A DNA stretch of 21,501 nt, taken from NCBI GenBank assembly GCA_043776635.1, contig JAYVRA010000075.1:1-21501 (forward strand), in the 5' to 3' direction. The DNA comes from JANMEX01 sp043776635. GTDB taxonomy: Bacteria; Pseudomonadota; Alphaproteobacteria; Rhizobiales; Rhizobiaceae. The notes beneath the pieces were generated by a model that saw only the letters and a list, made by a program, of their open reading frames with translations, had not been told where the DNA came from and searched no databases. Positions 7,642 through 15,278 of the stretch are shown piece by piece. Every line of letters begins with the position of its first letter. The stretch's first letter is position 1. Both the position numbers and the translations under genes were made by a program.

Positions 7642-8997
7642 ATGCCGATTAACATCACCATGCCCGCGCTCTCTCCGACAATGGAAGAGGGCAATCTTGC
7701 CAAATGGCTCGTCAAAGAAGGCGATAAGGTAAAATCCGGCGATGTGATTGCCGAAATTGAAACTGACAAGGCCACGATGGAAGTCGAAGCCGTTGACGAA
7801 GGCATCGTCGCCAAGCTGGTCGTTCCGGCTGGTAGCCAAGGCGTCAAGGTCAACAGCGTCATCGCAATTTTGGCAGGCGAGGGCGAAGATGTTGGCGCTG
7901 CCGCTTCCGGCACACTATCCGCCGCGCCAGCGCCTGTTGCCGCCGCGCCAGCGCCTGTTGCCGGGGCGACCCCTGCTGTTGCAGCACCTGTAGCTGTCGC
8001 CGCTGCACCTGTGGCGGTTGCCTCCGCACCGGCAATATCCGGAGGGAACCGCACTTTCGCATCCCCGCTCGCCCGTCGCATTGCCAAGGACGCTGGCGTT
8101 GATGTTGCCAAGGTCAAAGGCTCCGGCCCGAAAGGCCGCGTGGTAAAGGCCGACGTCGAAGCTGCTATATCCGGCGGCACTGGCAAAGCAACAGCCGCTG
8201 CTGCGCCAACCGCAGTATCCACAGCTCCCGCCGCCGCGCCAAAGGGTATGTCGGACGATCAGGTTCTGAAACTCTTTGCCGAAGGCTCTTATGAGCTGGT
8301 CGCACACGACGGTATGCGCAAAACCATTGCCAAACGCCTGCAGGAATCCAAGCAAACCATCCCGCATTTCTACGTCTCGGTCGATTGCGAACTCGATGCG
8401 CTGCTGGCGCTGCGCGCGCAGCTTAACGCGGGCGCACCCGTTACCAAGACTGAAAAGGGCGATGTTCCAGCCTTCAAGCTCTCGGTTAATGATATGGTCA
8501 TCAAAGCCATGGCGCTGTCCTTGCGCGATGTGCCGAATGCCAATGTTTCGTGGACTGATACCAATATGGTCAAGCACAAACATGCTGATGTCGGTGTCGC
8601 TGTTTCCATCCCGGGAGGCCTCATCACGCCGATTATCCGCAGCGCGGAACTGAAAACCCTGTCCGTCATTTCAATGGAAATGAAGGATTTGGGCGCTCGT
8701 GCAAAGGGCCGTAAGCTGAAGCCCGAAGAATATCAGGGCGGAACGACGGCCATTTCCAACATGGGCATGATGGGCGTCAAAAATTTCGCCGCCGTCGTCA
8801 ACCCGCCCCATGCCACCATTCTGGCCGTCGGCGCAGGCGAGGAACGTGTTGTGGTGAAAAAGGGCGCATTGGTGATTGCCAATGTTATGACCGTGACACT
8901 CTCCACAGATCACCGCGCCGTAGATGGCGCACTGGGCGCGGAGCTGCTGGGAGCATTCAAGCGCTATATCGAAAACCCGCTGAGCATGTTGGTGTAA
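7642..8997 (+). CDS. pdhC: Dihydrolipoyllysine acetyltransferase (PDH E2)
   Basis: E2 forms the core of the PDH complex and transfers the acetyl group from the lipoyl arm to CoA. The 451 residues contain a lipoyl domain (1-80, Lys43 in ETDKATME), an Ala/Pro linker (about 88-135), the peripheral-subunit-binding domain (FASPLARRIAKDAGVDV..., about 139-176), a second linker (to about 205) and the catalytic domain. The catalytic domain begins near DGMRKTIAKRL and ends with the active site DHRAVDG (His424, Asp428). A single lipoyl domain here is normal when E1 beta carries another. GGGG before the ATG serves as ribosome binding site. Nothing is missing. Confidence 0.96.
   Translation: MPINITMPALSPTMEEGNLAKWLVKEGDKVKSGDVIAEIETDKATMEVEAVDEGIVAKLVVPAGSQGVKVNSVIAILAGEGEDVGAAASGTLSAAPAPVAAAPAPVAGATPAVAAPVAVAAAPVAVASAPAISGGNRTFASPLARRIAKDAGVDVAKVKGSGPKGRVVKADVEAAISGGTGKATAAAAPTAVSTAPAAAPKGMSDDQVLKLFAEGSYELVAHDGMRKTIAKRLQESKQTIPHFYVSVDCELDALLALRAQLNAGAPVTKTEKGDVPAFKLSVNDMVIKAMALSLRDVPNANVSWTDTNMVKHKHADVGVAVSIPGGLITPIIRSAELKTLSVISMEMKDLGARAKGRKLKPEEYQGGTTAISNMGMMGVKNFAAVVNPPHATILAVGAGEERVVVKKGALVIANVMTVTLSTDHRAVDGALGAELLGAFKRYIENPLSMLV
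7921..7962 (+). repeat. Exact 21-bp tandem duplication in the pdhC linker
   Basis: The 21 bases at 7921-7941 are repeated exactly at 7942-7962, adding the seven residues AAPAPVA in phase to the Ala/Pro linker. Identity at the DNA level implies a recent slippage event. The frame is preserved. Confidence 0.85.
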
Positions 8998-9060
8998 TCG
9001 ACATTTGATAATAGCTGAAATAGTGCCCATATAGGTCGGTGAATAGGCGAGGGAGTTGAA

Positions 9061-9315
9061 ATGACTGAACCCGAAAACATGATGTTGTTGCCGCTACGCG
9101 AACTTCGGCAGGAAATGCGCGATATACGCAATGATGTTAAAACCGATTTGGACGGCTTCGGAACGAAAATTACAAGTTTTGAAGGCTCGATGAAGAGTTA
9201 TCGTCATGCGCTGACCGCCGACACAATGATGTCAAAATTCATCACTGGCGATTTTGAGGAACGCATCGAAGCGCTAGAGAAAAAAGTCGATCAATTATTA
9301 AGTGCTCCGCATTGA
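9061..9315 (+). CDS. Small hypothetical protein with C-terminal coiled coil
   Basis: An 84-residue hydrophilic product of unrecognised family. It has no signal peptide or membrane helix. Charged N-terminal heptads (LRELRQEMRDIRNDVKTDLDGF) and a C-terminal heptad run (FEERIEALEKKVDQLL) predict two helices, probably a coiled coil, with a central stretch SYRHALTADTMMSKFITGDF. GAGGGAG about 5 bases upstream of the ATG is a strong ribosome binding site. The gene begins 63 bases after pdhC in the same direction and is followed by an AT-rich region. It may be transcribed with the pdh genes. Function unknown. Confidence 0.7.
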   Translation: MTEPENMMLLPLRELRQEMRDIRNDVKTDLDGFGTKITSFEGSMKSYRHALTADTMMSKFITGDFEERIEALEKKVDQLLSAPH

Positions 9316-9410
9316 TAGAAAATCAAAAGTGATCTGCACTTTAACGGCATGGTGCAAGCAATCTTGCCGTGCGGGCCATAGTGTGATCTTGGAGAGCAGG
9401 TTGGATATAT

Positions 9411-10136
9411 ATGTGCGAACTTAATCAGTTTTGCAGAGGGCTAGATTTAGGCTTTGAAGAAGCGCACTTAGAGCGATTTATATAATATGATAGATTTTAG
9501 ACAAAAAAATGAAAACGTTGAACTGTTTGACTCAATGTAACTGTTAGCAATTCACGTAGAAAGTGAATTTGTTAGGTGTTTAAATTCGAGTTCATCAAAT
9601 ATCCTTAATATTGCGGTGGCAGAAGTTGCTCCTAATGCTTTTACGATTATATACTCCTTGAAGGTGCTTCTCGACGCCGGATATCCATTTCCCCTGAACT
9701 TCTTTTACGGTCGTTGCTCGAGCGTGTTGCGGTAATTTCATACCTAAGGAAAAACATACCCGGGTCTGTGACACTCTGGAACAATGGATGGGCAATGAAA
9801 GAAAGACCATCACTAAAGAAAATGCTTGAGGGTATGGATGATCCAATTTTGCCAAAATCAAGCGATACGTCGTATCAGGCAATATCGCTAAAAAGTATGT
9901 TTTTAGATGATGTAGACGAATACAATACGGTGGTTCATGCCCATCCCAAAAGCGCCCACCGGAACATCGTCTCGTCAGACGGCCTAGGAAACGGTATGAT
10001 ATTCACGGGACCAAGCCCAAAAAATAGTATTTACGGTGATGAAATCTATCTCAAAGCATTAGAGCTTATTGCAAGCCTTATCCACGAGCTAGGTAAGGTT
10101 TTCCCAGAAATGATACCAAAGGGAACGCAAGCATGA
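9411..10136 (+). pseudogene. Frameshifted HEPN/DUF5677-like gene (probable pseudogene)
   Basis: No single frame covers this AT-rich stretch, but successive frames read like one protein. A 24-codon frame (9411-9485, preceded by GGAGAGCAGG) begins MCELNQFCRGLDL. A second frame runs from ATG 9487 through a TAA at 9538 to 9729 and contains VAPNAFTIIYSLKVLLDAGYPFP. At the run of C at 9691-9694 the sense jumps to the frame that reads PELLLRSLLERVAVISYLRKN and continues to a TGA at 10136. With one extra C in that run the two pieces join smoothly. The RSLLE motif after a LLDAG helix, and the later YNTVVHAHPKSAH, resemble the DUF5677 family of HEPN-type proteins. That is pattern memory, not a search. 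The longest intact part (TTG 9714, or ATG 9795, to 10136) overlaps the next gene's start by ATGA, so a shortened product might still be made. Confidence 0.5.
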
Positions 10137-10768
10137 AAACCATCCTTTGCTTCGGCGATTCTCTCACTTGGGGTTTTGAAGCTGAAACCTGTAAGCGCCA
10201 TCCGTTTGAAATGCGCTGGCCGAATGCTCTTGGCGCGAGCTTGGGCGGGGGCTACCGCATCATTGCGGAAGGGCTGAACGGGCGCACAACTGTGCACGAT
10301 GACAATCTGGTCGATGAGTTGCGCAATGGCGCAAAGGCGTTGCCGATGCTTTTGTCCTCACACCAGCCGCTGGATCTTGTCATCATCATGCTGGGCACGA
10401 ACGATATTAAGCACCCGTGGCGGTCGCGTGCATCTGATGCGCGGCGCGGGATGCAGCGGCTGATTGAGCTGACACAACGCTTTCCTTATGGCGTTGGTAT
10501 GAGTGATCCGAAGATTTTGATCATGGCCCCGCCGCATGTCATCCATACCGGCGACGCAGATTTCGACGCGATGTTCAGCCATGGCATTAAAGAGAGCCAG
10601 AATTTTGGCAAGCAGTATGAAGAACTTGCCGGAGAATTTAATATCGCGTTCTTCGACGCTGCCAAAGTGGTGGTCGCGGACCCGCGCGACGGCGTTCATT
10701 TGGATGCGGAAAACACACAAAAACTGGGTCAGGCAATCGCGTCGCTCGTGCGGCAATTGTTGAGTTAA
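10133..10768 (+). CDS. SGNH-family arylesterase / acyltransferase-like hydrolase
   Basis: A 211-residue cytoplasmic serine esterase. The SGNH blocks are all present: block I GDSLTWG with nucleophile Ser10, block II around EGLNGRTT (45-53), block III GTND with Asn90, and block V DGVHLD with Asp186 and His189. The sequence closely resembles the GDSL arylesterase type found in Agrobacterium and Mycobacterium smegmatis, which acts on small esters and can transfer acyl groups. The natural substrate is not known from the sequence. Its ATG lies inside the TGA of the preceding decayed gene (ATGA), with GGGA upstream. lpd follows after 20 bases, so it lies in the transcript that leads to E3. An esterase between E2 and E3 is a recurrent arrangement in Hyphomicrobiales. 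Confidence 0.9.
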   Translation: MKTILCFGDSLTWGFEAETCKRHPFEMRWPNALGASLGGGYRIIAEGLNGRTTVHDDNLVDELRNGAKALPMLLSSHQPLDLVIIMLGTNDIKHPWRSRASDARRGMQRLIELTQRFPYGVGMSDPKILIMAPPHVIHTGDADFDAMFSHGIKESQNFGKQYEELAGEFNIAFFDAAKVVVADPRDGVHLDAENTQKLGQAIASLVRQLLS

Positions 10769-10788
10769 CGAACCAAAGGAAAAATAAA

Positions 10789-12234
10789 ATGGCAACTTCA
10801 TATGACGTCATCATCATCGGTTCCGGCCCCGGCGGCTATGTCACGGCCATCCGCGCTGCGCAGTTGGGCCTCAAAACTGCTATCGTCGAGCGCGAGCACA
10901 TGGGCGGCATTTGCCTGAATTGGGGCTGTATCCCGACCAAAGCTCTGCTGCGTTCGTTCGAAATTTTGCACTTTGCGGAACATGCCAAAGACTATGGTCT
11001 CGTTTTAAACGGCACGATTACGCCCGATGTTACAGCCGTTGTCGCCCGCTCGCGCGGTGTTTCGGCGCGGTTGAATGGCGGCATTTCGTACCTCATGAAA
11101 AAGAACAAGGTAGATGTGATCTGGGGCGAGGCAAAACTCTCCAAGCCAAATGAAATCATCGTCGGCAAGTCCAGCAAAGCCCCTATGTTGCCGCAGCATC
11201 CAGCGCCTAAAGGCACAGTGGGCGAGGGCACTTATACCGCCAAACACATCATCCTCGCCACCGGCGCACGGCCCCGTTCGCTGCCGGGCATCGAGCCTGA
11301 CGGCAAGCTGATTTGGACTTATTTTGAGGCCATGGTGCCGCAAACGCTGCCGAAGAAACTGCTCGTCATGGGCTCCGGTGCCATTGGCATTGAGTTTGCG
11401 TCATTCTATCACGGCATGGGCTGCGATGTGACGGTCGTTGAAGTCATGCCTAGTATCATGCCTGTTGAAGACGCGGAAATCTCCGCCTTCGCCCGCAAAA
11501 TGCTGGAGAAATCCGGATTGAAAATTATGACCGAAGCCAAGGTTACAAAGGTTGTGAAAGGTGCGGATAGTGTCACCGCCACGGTCGAAACCAAAGACGG
11601 CAAGACCCAAAACATCAGGGCTGACCGTATGATTTCCGCCGTCGGTGTCATTGGCAATGTGGAAAATCTCGGCCTTGAAGCGCTTGGCATCAAAACAGAT
11701 CGCGGCTGCGTGGTGATCGACGGTTATGGCCGTACCAATGTTCCGGGAGTTTATGCCATCGGCGATGTCGCCGGCCCGCCAATGCTTGCGCACAAGGCCG
11801 AGCATGAAGGCGTCATCTGCGTTGAGAAAATCGCAGGCCTGCCAAACGTCCATCCGATGGATAAATCACTCATCCCTGGCTGCACTTATTGTCACCCGCA
11901 GGTTGCCTCTGTCGGCATGACAGAAGCCAAAGCTGTCGCTGCCGGCCACGACATTCTCGTCGGTCGTTTCTCGTTCGCCGCCAACGGCAAAGCAATTGCG
12001 CTGGGTGAAGACCAAGGTATGGTGAAAACTATCTTTGATAAGAAGACCGGCCAGCTGATCGGTGCACATATGGTGGGCGCTGAGGTCACTGAGCTTATCC
12101 AAGGTTTTGTCGTCGCTATGAATTTGGAGACAACGGAAGAAGAGCTGATGCACACCATCTTCCCGCATCCAACACTGTCAGAAATGATGAAAGAAAGTGT
12201 GCTGGATGCTTATGGTAAAGTGTTGAATGCGTGA
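10789..12234 (+). CDS. lpd: Dihydrolipoamide dehydrogenase (E3)
   Basis: The FAD flavoprotein that re-oxidises dihydrolipoyl arms with NAD+. The 481 residues contain the N-terminal FAD motif GSGPGGY (11-17), the redox disulfide GGICLNWGCIPTK with Cys42 and Cys47, the NAD motif VMGSGAIGIEFASFY (about 190-205), the second FAD motif YAIGDVAGPPMLAHKA, and the C-terminal interface motif FPHPTLSEMM that supplies the catalytic His-Glu pair. The extra segment near residues 125-145 (SSKAPMLPQHPAPKG) is usual for the longer alphaproteobacterial E3. AAAGGA lies upstream of the ATG. Its place at the end of the pdh block assigns it to the pyruvate complex, though such E3s can serve several complexes. Confidence 0.96.
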   Translation: MATSYDVIIIGSGPGGYVTAIRAAQLGLKTAIVEREHMGGICLNWGCIPTKALLRSFEILHFAEHAKDYGLVLNGTITPDVTAVVARSRGVSARLNGGISYLMKKNKVDVIWGEAKLSKPNEIIVGKSSKAPMLPQHPAPKGTVGEGTYTAKHIILATGARPRSLPGIEPDGKLIWTYFEAMVPQTLPKKLLVMGSGAIGIEFASFYHGMGCDVTVVEVMPSIMPVEDAEISAFARKMLEKSGLKIMTEAKVTKVVKGADSVTATVETKDGKTQNIRADRMISAVGVIGNVENLGLEALGIKTDRGCVVIDGYGRTNVPGVYAIGDVAGPPMLAHKAEHEGVICVEKIAGLPNVHPMDKSLIPGCTYCHPQVASVGMTEAKAVAAGHDILVGRFSFAANGKAIALGEDQGMVKTIFDKKTGQLIGAHMVGAEVTELIQGFVVAMNLETTEEELMHTIFPHPTLSEMMKESVLDAYGKVLNA

Positions 12235-12272
12235 TATGATGTCCATCGTGACAATTATTTTTGGAGGATAAA

Positions 12273-12515
12273 ATGGACAGATCCGTTCTGATATTTTTAG
12301 CCATCGGTCTCGTTGCCGGTTACCTCGCCAGCTATTTCGTCGGCGGCGGCGGCTTGGTACGCTATCTGCTCACTGGCGTGATTGGCGCGTTTGTCGGCGG
12401 TTACGTGTTTAATGCGCTCGGCATAAACATTGGCGGCAACCCGTTGCTTTCTCAAATTGTCACGTCCACAGTCGGCGCGATTATTGTCGTGGTCATAGCC
12501 CGTATGTTGAACTGA
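12273..12515 (+). CDS. Small glycine-rich membrane protein, GlsB/YeaQ/YmgE-like (first of a pair)
   Basis: An 80-residue protein with three hydrophobic stretches rich in glycine and alanine: FLAIGLVAGYLASYFVGG, LLTGVIGAFVGGYVFNALG and IVTSTVGAIIVVVIARML. This is the pattern of the GlsB/YeaQ/YmgE (transglycosylase-associated, Tag) family of small inner-membrane proteins, which are often stress-related and of unclear function. The frame is open from a TTG at 12261, but GGAGG at 12263-12267 places the real start at ATG 12273. It starts 38 bases after lpd, and a related gene follows 21 bases after its stop. Confidence 0.75.
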   Translation: MDRSVLIFLAIGLVAGYLASYFVGGGGLVRYLLTGVIGAFVGGYVFNALGINIGGNPLLSQIVTSTVGAIIVVVIARMLN

Positions 12516-12536
12516 AAACACTTTAGGGAGACTGAT

Positions 12537-12821
12537 ATGGACCAACCAATGGGAATTATGGCAATGCCGGGGACCGGCTTTCTCGGCATGTTGCTGATCG
12601 GCTTTCTTGCCGGATATTTTGCTTCGCGCGTCATGAATAGCCACCATTCGCTGTTGACGAATATGCTCGTTGGCATTGCAGGCTCGTTTGTTGGAGGCGC
12701 ATTGGCAAGCCTTGCTGGATTTCACTACTATGGATTTTTAGGCAACCTGATTGTCTCGACAATTGGTGCAATTGGAATTTTGTGGTTTTTTGGCCGGCGT
12801 GAGGCCGGTCCGCGCGTCTGA
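12537..12821 (+). CDS. Small glycine-rich membrane protein, GlsB/YeaQ/YmgE-like (second of a pair)
   Basis: A 94-residue relative of the preceding gene with the same order of segments: GMLLIGFLAGYFASRVM, NMLVGIAGSFVGGALASLAG and NLIVSTIGAIGILWFFGRR. The matching phrases GLVAGYLAS/GFLAGYFAS, GVIGAFVGG/GIAGSFVGG and IVTSTVGAI/LIVSTIGAI indicate a tandem duplication with later divergence. It has a longer N-terminus (MDQPMGIMAMPGTG) and a basic C-terminus. AGGGAG precedes the ATG. Function unknown. It ends 97 bases before the convergent argC; I see no clear terminator in that gap. Confidence 0.72.
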   Translation: MDQPMGIMAMPGTGFLGMLLIGFLAGYFASRVMNSHHSLLTNMLVGIAGSFVGGALASLAGFHYYGFLGNLIVSTIGAIGILWFFGRREAGPRV

Positions 12822-12918
12822 AGGTGCACTGGTACGTTTAATTCCTGCCATTTGCCGTTCCGTACGATCTCCGTATCGTCTCCGTGCGTTTCCCGGTTGA
12901 TCTTCGGGCGACAAACGG

Positions 12919-13851
12919 CTAGTTTTTTAGAATTAAATCCATGTTTTGAACGGCAGCCCCTGAGGCGCCCTTACCAAGGTTATCCAGCAAGGCCACAAGA
13001 TTAACTTGTCCCTTGCCTTCAGCTCCAAAGACAAAAAGTTTCATTTTGTCACTATTGTTAAGCTCTTCCGGATCAAGGCGTGGCAATTTACTTGAATAAG
13101 CAAGCGGTATCACCTCAACAATGCTTTGCCCCGCATAATGCTCAGACAACGCTTCGTGCAGGGTGGCAAGGGTCTGCGTGCCCTTCAAATCATCCAAAAA
13201 CAGCGGCACTTGCACAATCATGCCTTGGGCAAAACGGCCGACGCTAGGGCTGAAAATAGGGCGGCGTTCTAATAATCCATGTTGCTTCATCTCTGCAACA
13301 TGCTTGTGCTGCAACGCAAGACCATAAAGAAAATGCGCACTCGAAATATGGTCCGGTGCGCCCGGGTTTTCCATCTGCGCAATCATCTGCTTTCCGCCGC
13401 CGGTGTAGCCGGACACAGCATTCACAGTCACCGGATAGTCGGCCGGTAGGATACCAGCCGCAACCAAAGGCCGGATGAGGCCGATAGCGCCAGTAGGGTA
13501 GCAACCGGGATTAGCCACGAACCGCGCCGAGGCAATCTTGCCTCCTTGCGCCGCATCCATTTCTGCAAAGCCATAGACCCAATCCGGATGCACACGATGC
13601 GCCGTGGACGTATCAATCACCCGCGTTTTGCCATTGCCCGCAACGATTTTCACCGCTTCAATAGCGGCATCGTCCGGCAGGCACAAAATAGCGATGTCGG
13701 CGCCATTCAACATGTCCTCGCGCATTGCCACATTGCGCCGCTCGGTTTCTGGCAATGACAGTATGTCAATATCGTGGCGTGCCGACATACGGGACCGGAT
13801 TTGCAAACCCGTGGTGCCATGTTCGCCATCAATAAATATCTTGGCCTTCAT
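12919..13851 (-). CDS. argC: N-acetyl-gamma-glutamyl-phosphate reductase, type 2
   Basis: Third step of arginine biosynthesis: NADPH-dependent reduction of N-acetylglutamyl phosphate to the semialdehyde. An ATG at 13857 is in frame, but AGGAG directly abuts it; the ATG at 13851 has a 6-base spacer and gives the usual N-terminus MKAKIFIDGEHGTTGLQIR and 310 residues, the length of the short (type 2) ArgC. Other landmarks are DTSTAHRV (80-87), the active-site Cys117 in NPGCYPTG, and SGYTGGGKQMI. A copy of the inverted-repeat element lies 52 bases upstream, between this gene and speB, so argC may depend on a promoter in or near that element. Confidence 0.94.
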   Translation of the reverse strand: MKAKIFIDGEHGTTGLQIRSRMSARHDIDILSLPETERRNVAMREDMLNGADIAILCLPDDAAIEAVKIVAGNGKTRVIDTSTAHRVHPDWVYGFAEMDAAQGGKIASARFVANPGCYPTGAIGLIRPLVAAGILPADYPVTVNAVSGYTGGGKQMIAQMENPGAPDHISSAHFLYGLALQHKHVAEMKQHGLLERRPIFSPSVGRFAQGMIVQVPLFLDDLKGTQTLATLHEALSEHYAGQSIVEVIPLAYSSKLPRLDPEELNNSDKMKLFVFGAEGKGQVNLVALLDNLGKGASGAAVQNMDLILKN

Positions 13852-13903
13852 CGCCATCTCCTGAAAAATAATAATTTCAATGTATTAAATTGCTTATCTG
13901 ATC

Positions 13904-14171
13904 TAGGGTCCGGGCCTGTTGATTTTGATGAAATGGCAGGCGAATGGCGAAACTATGCAAGGAAAACAGTGCAGAACGGGCTTAAGGCCCGTTTAAACTG
14001 TTTGACGCCGCAGAGTGAAGTCAGTTGCCTGTTCGCACCAAAATCGGGCGCTTTCCGGCGATTGCGTTGTCGCAAACGCTTGAAAATGCTCGCATTTCCG
14101 GCGCCTTCGCTCCTGGCACTCACCAAAAATCACCTCAACCATTTCGTCAAAATTAACAGGTCCAGACCCTA
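13904..14171. mobile_element. MITE-like inverted-repeat element, copy 2 (complete)
   Basis: A complete 268-bp element in the same orientation as copy 1. The left end (13904-13936, beginning TAGGGTC) and the right end read in reverse (14171 downward, beginning TAGGGTC) match over about 33 bases with four substitutions. Both ends carry TA at the outer edge, which fits a TA target duplication of the IS630/mariner type. Inside, AACGGGC (13975-13981) and GCCCGTT (13987-13993) form a 7-bp stem that copy 1 has lost, and TTGCGTTGTCGCAA can form a second. No transposase is encoded. It lies between speB and argC and would be transcribed with them. Confidence 0.85.
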
Positions 14172-14205
14172 AATCCGTAGACCGGAAATTCCTGTTGCAA
14201 AGCCC

Positions 14206-15156
14206 TTAGCCCCGCGCTTTCCGTTCTGCAAGCAGGCCCATGACGTACATGGCCACAGTCGATCCGGCTATCGCCGTAATATCGGCATGGTCATAAGCGG
14301 GAGCGACCTCCACAATGTCAGACCCCACAATAGTGAGCCCGCCGAGTTTTCGCAAAACTGACAAAATTTTGGCGCTTGATGGCCCGCCCGAAACCGGCGT
14401 TCCCGTGCCCGGTGCAAAGGCCGGATCGAGGCAATCAATGTCAAATGTGAGGTAAACCTTGGCGCTTCCAACCCGTGCGATGATAGCGTCTGCAATTGCC
14501 TGCGCGCCCATATCCTCCACGTGATGCCCATGAAGGATTTTAATACCAAAGTCCTCCGGCGCTTTTGTTCTTATGCCGATTTGGATGGAGCGGTTAGTGT
14601 CTATGATGCTGTCGCGCGCTGCCCGTGCCACGAATGAGCCGTGGTCAATGCGCTTGCCATCGTCAAACCATGTGTCTTGATGGGCATCGAAATGCACCAG
14701 CGCCATTTGGCCATGAATGTCGTGGTGGGCCTTCAATAATGGCCAGGTAACGAAATGATCGCCACCCATTGAGTAAAGAAAAGCGCCGCTTTTCAATATC
14801 TTAAGTGCTTGGTGCTCAATCGCCGCCGGTGTTTTTTGATGATTGCCAAAGTCCAGCAGGCAATCGCCGTAATCGACCACTGTGAGCTTTTCAAAGAGAT
14901 CAATGTCAAACGGATATTGCGGGTCATTATCGAAAATAGCCGAAGCCCGGCGGATGGCCTGCGGGCCGAAACGGGCACCCGGGCGGTAGGAAACCGCCGC
15001 ATCAAACGGGATGCCCCAAACCACAACATCAGCGCCGCGCACGTCTTTGGTAAAGGCGCGCCGCATAAATGACAGAGCGCCAGCATAACAGGGATCTGTT
15101 GCCGCCGCGTTGCGATTGCGGGCGGTAAATGCGTGGTCGATGGCATTTGAAGGCAT
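14206..15156 (-). CDS. speB: Agmatinase (ureohydrolase family)
   Basis: Hydrolyses agmatine to putrescine and urea in polyamine synthesis. The 316-residue protein carries the complete ureohydrolase metal site: GGDH with His134, FDAHQD with Asp157, His159 and Asp161, and FDIDCLDPAFAPGTGTP with Asp239 and Asp241, which bind two Mn2+ ions. The GTGTPVSGG segment fits agmatinase rather than arginase, but related guanidino-hydrolases share it, so the substrate is inferred. The ribosome binding site is weak (GAGAC). The gene is divergent from the acyltransferase across about 120 bases and precedes argC, with the inverted-repeat element in between. Confidence 0.9.
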   Translation of the reverse strand: MPSNAIDHAFTARNRNAAATDPCYAGALSFMRRAFTKDVRGADVVVWGIPFDAAVSYRPGARFGPQAIRRASAIFDNDPQYPFDIDLFEKLTVVDYGDCLLDFGNHQKTPAAIEHQALKILKSGAFLYSMGGDHFVTWPLLKAHHDIHGQMALVHFDAHQDTWFDDGKRIDHGSFVARAARDSIIDTNRSIQIGIRTKAPEDFGIKILHGHHVEDMGAQAIADAIIARVGSAKVYLTFDIDCLDPAFAPGTGTPVSGGPSSAKILSVLRKLGGLTIVGSDIVEVAPAYDHADITAIAGSTVAMYVMGLLAERKARG

Positions 15157-15278
15157 TTTTTGTCTCGCGCTTTTGATTTTTTATCAATTTTAGGCCAGCG
15201 GCATGCAAATTGCCAGTGTTCGCATATGTTTATTAATATCAACGGCTTATGTGCCAAATTGATACAAAGCGAGTGGAA

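Noticed and set aside
9595..9882. Minus-strand 95-codon frame in the AT-rich region
   Set aside because: It overlaps the plus-strand segments that carry the LLDAG/RSLLE pattern, starts without a ribosome binding site and shows no domain of its own.
10920..11230. Extra segment in E3 as an insertion
   Set aside because: The longer loop near residues 125-145 is usual in the 481-residue alphaproteobacterial enzymes.
12822..12918. Terminator between the membrane-protein pair and argC
   Set aside because: I looked for a stem with a T-run on either strand and found only imperfect CGTACGAT/CGTATCGT direct repeats, which do not form a convincing hairpin.
13774..14172. Frame running from argC antisense through inverted-repeat copy 2
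   Set aside because: It starts inside the antisense of argC and continues into non-coding element sequence, with no ribosome binding site.
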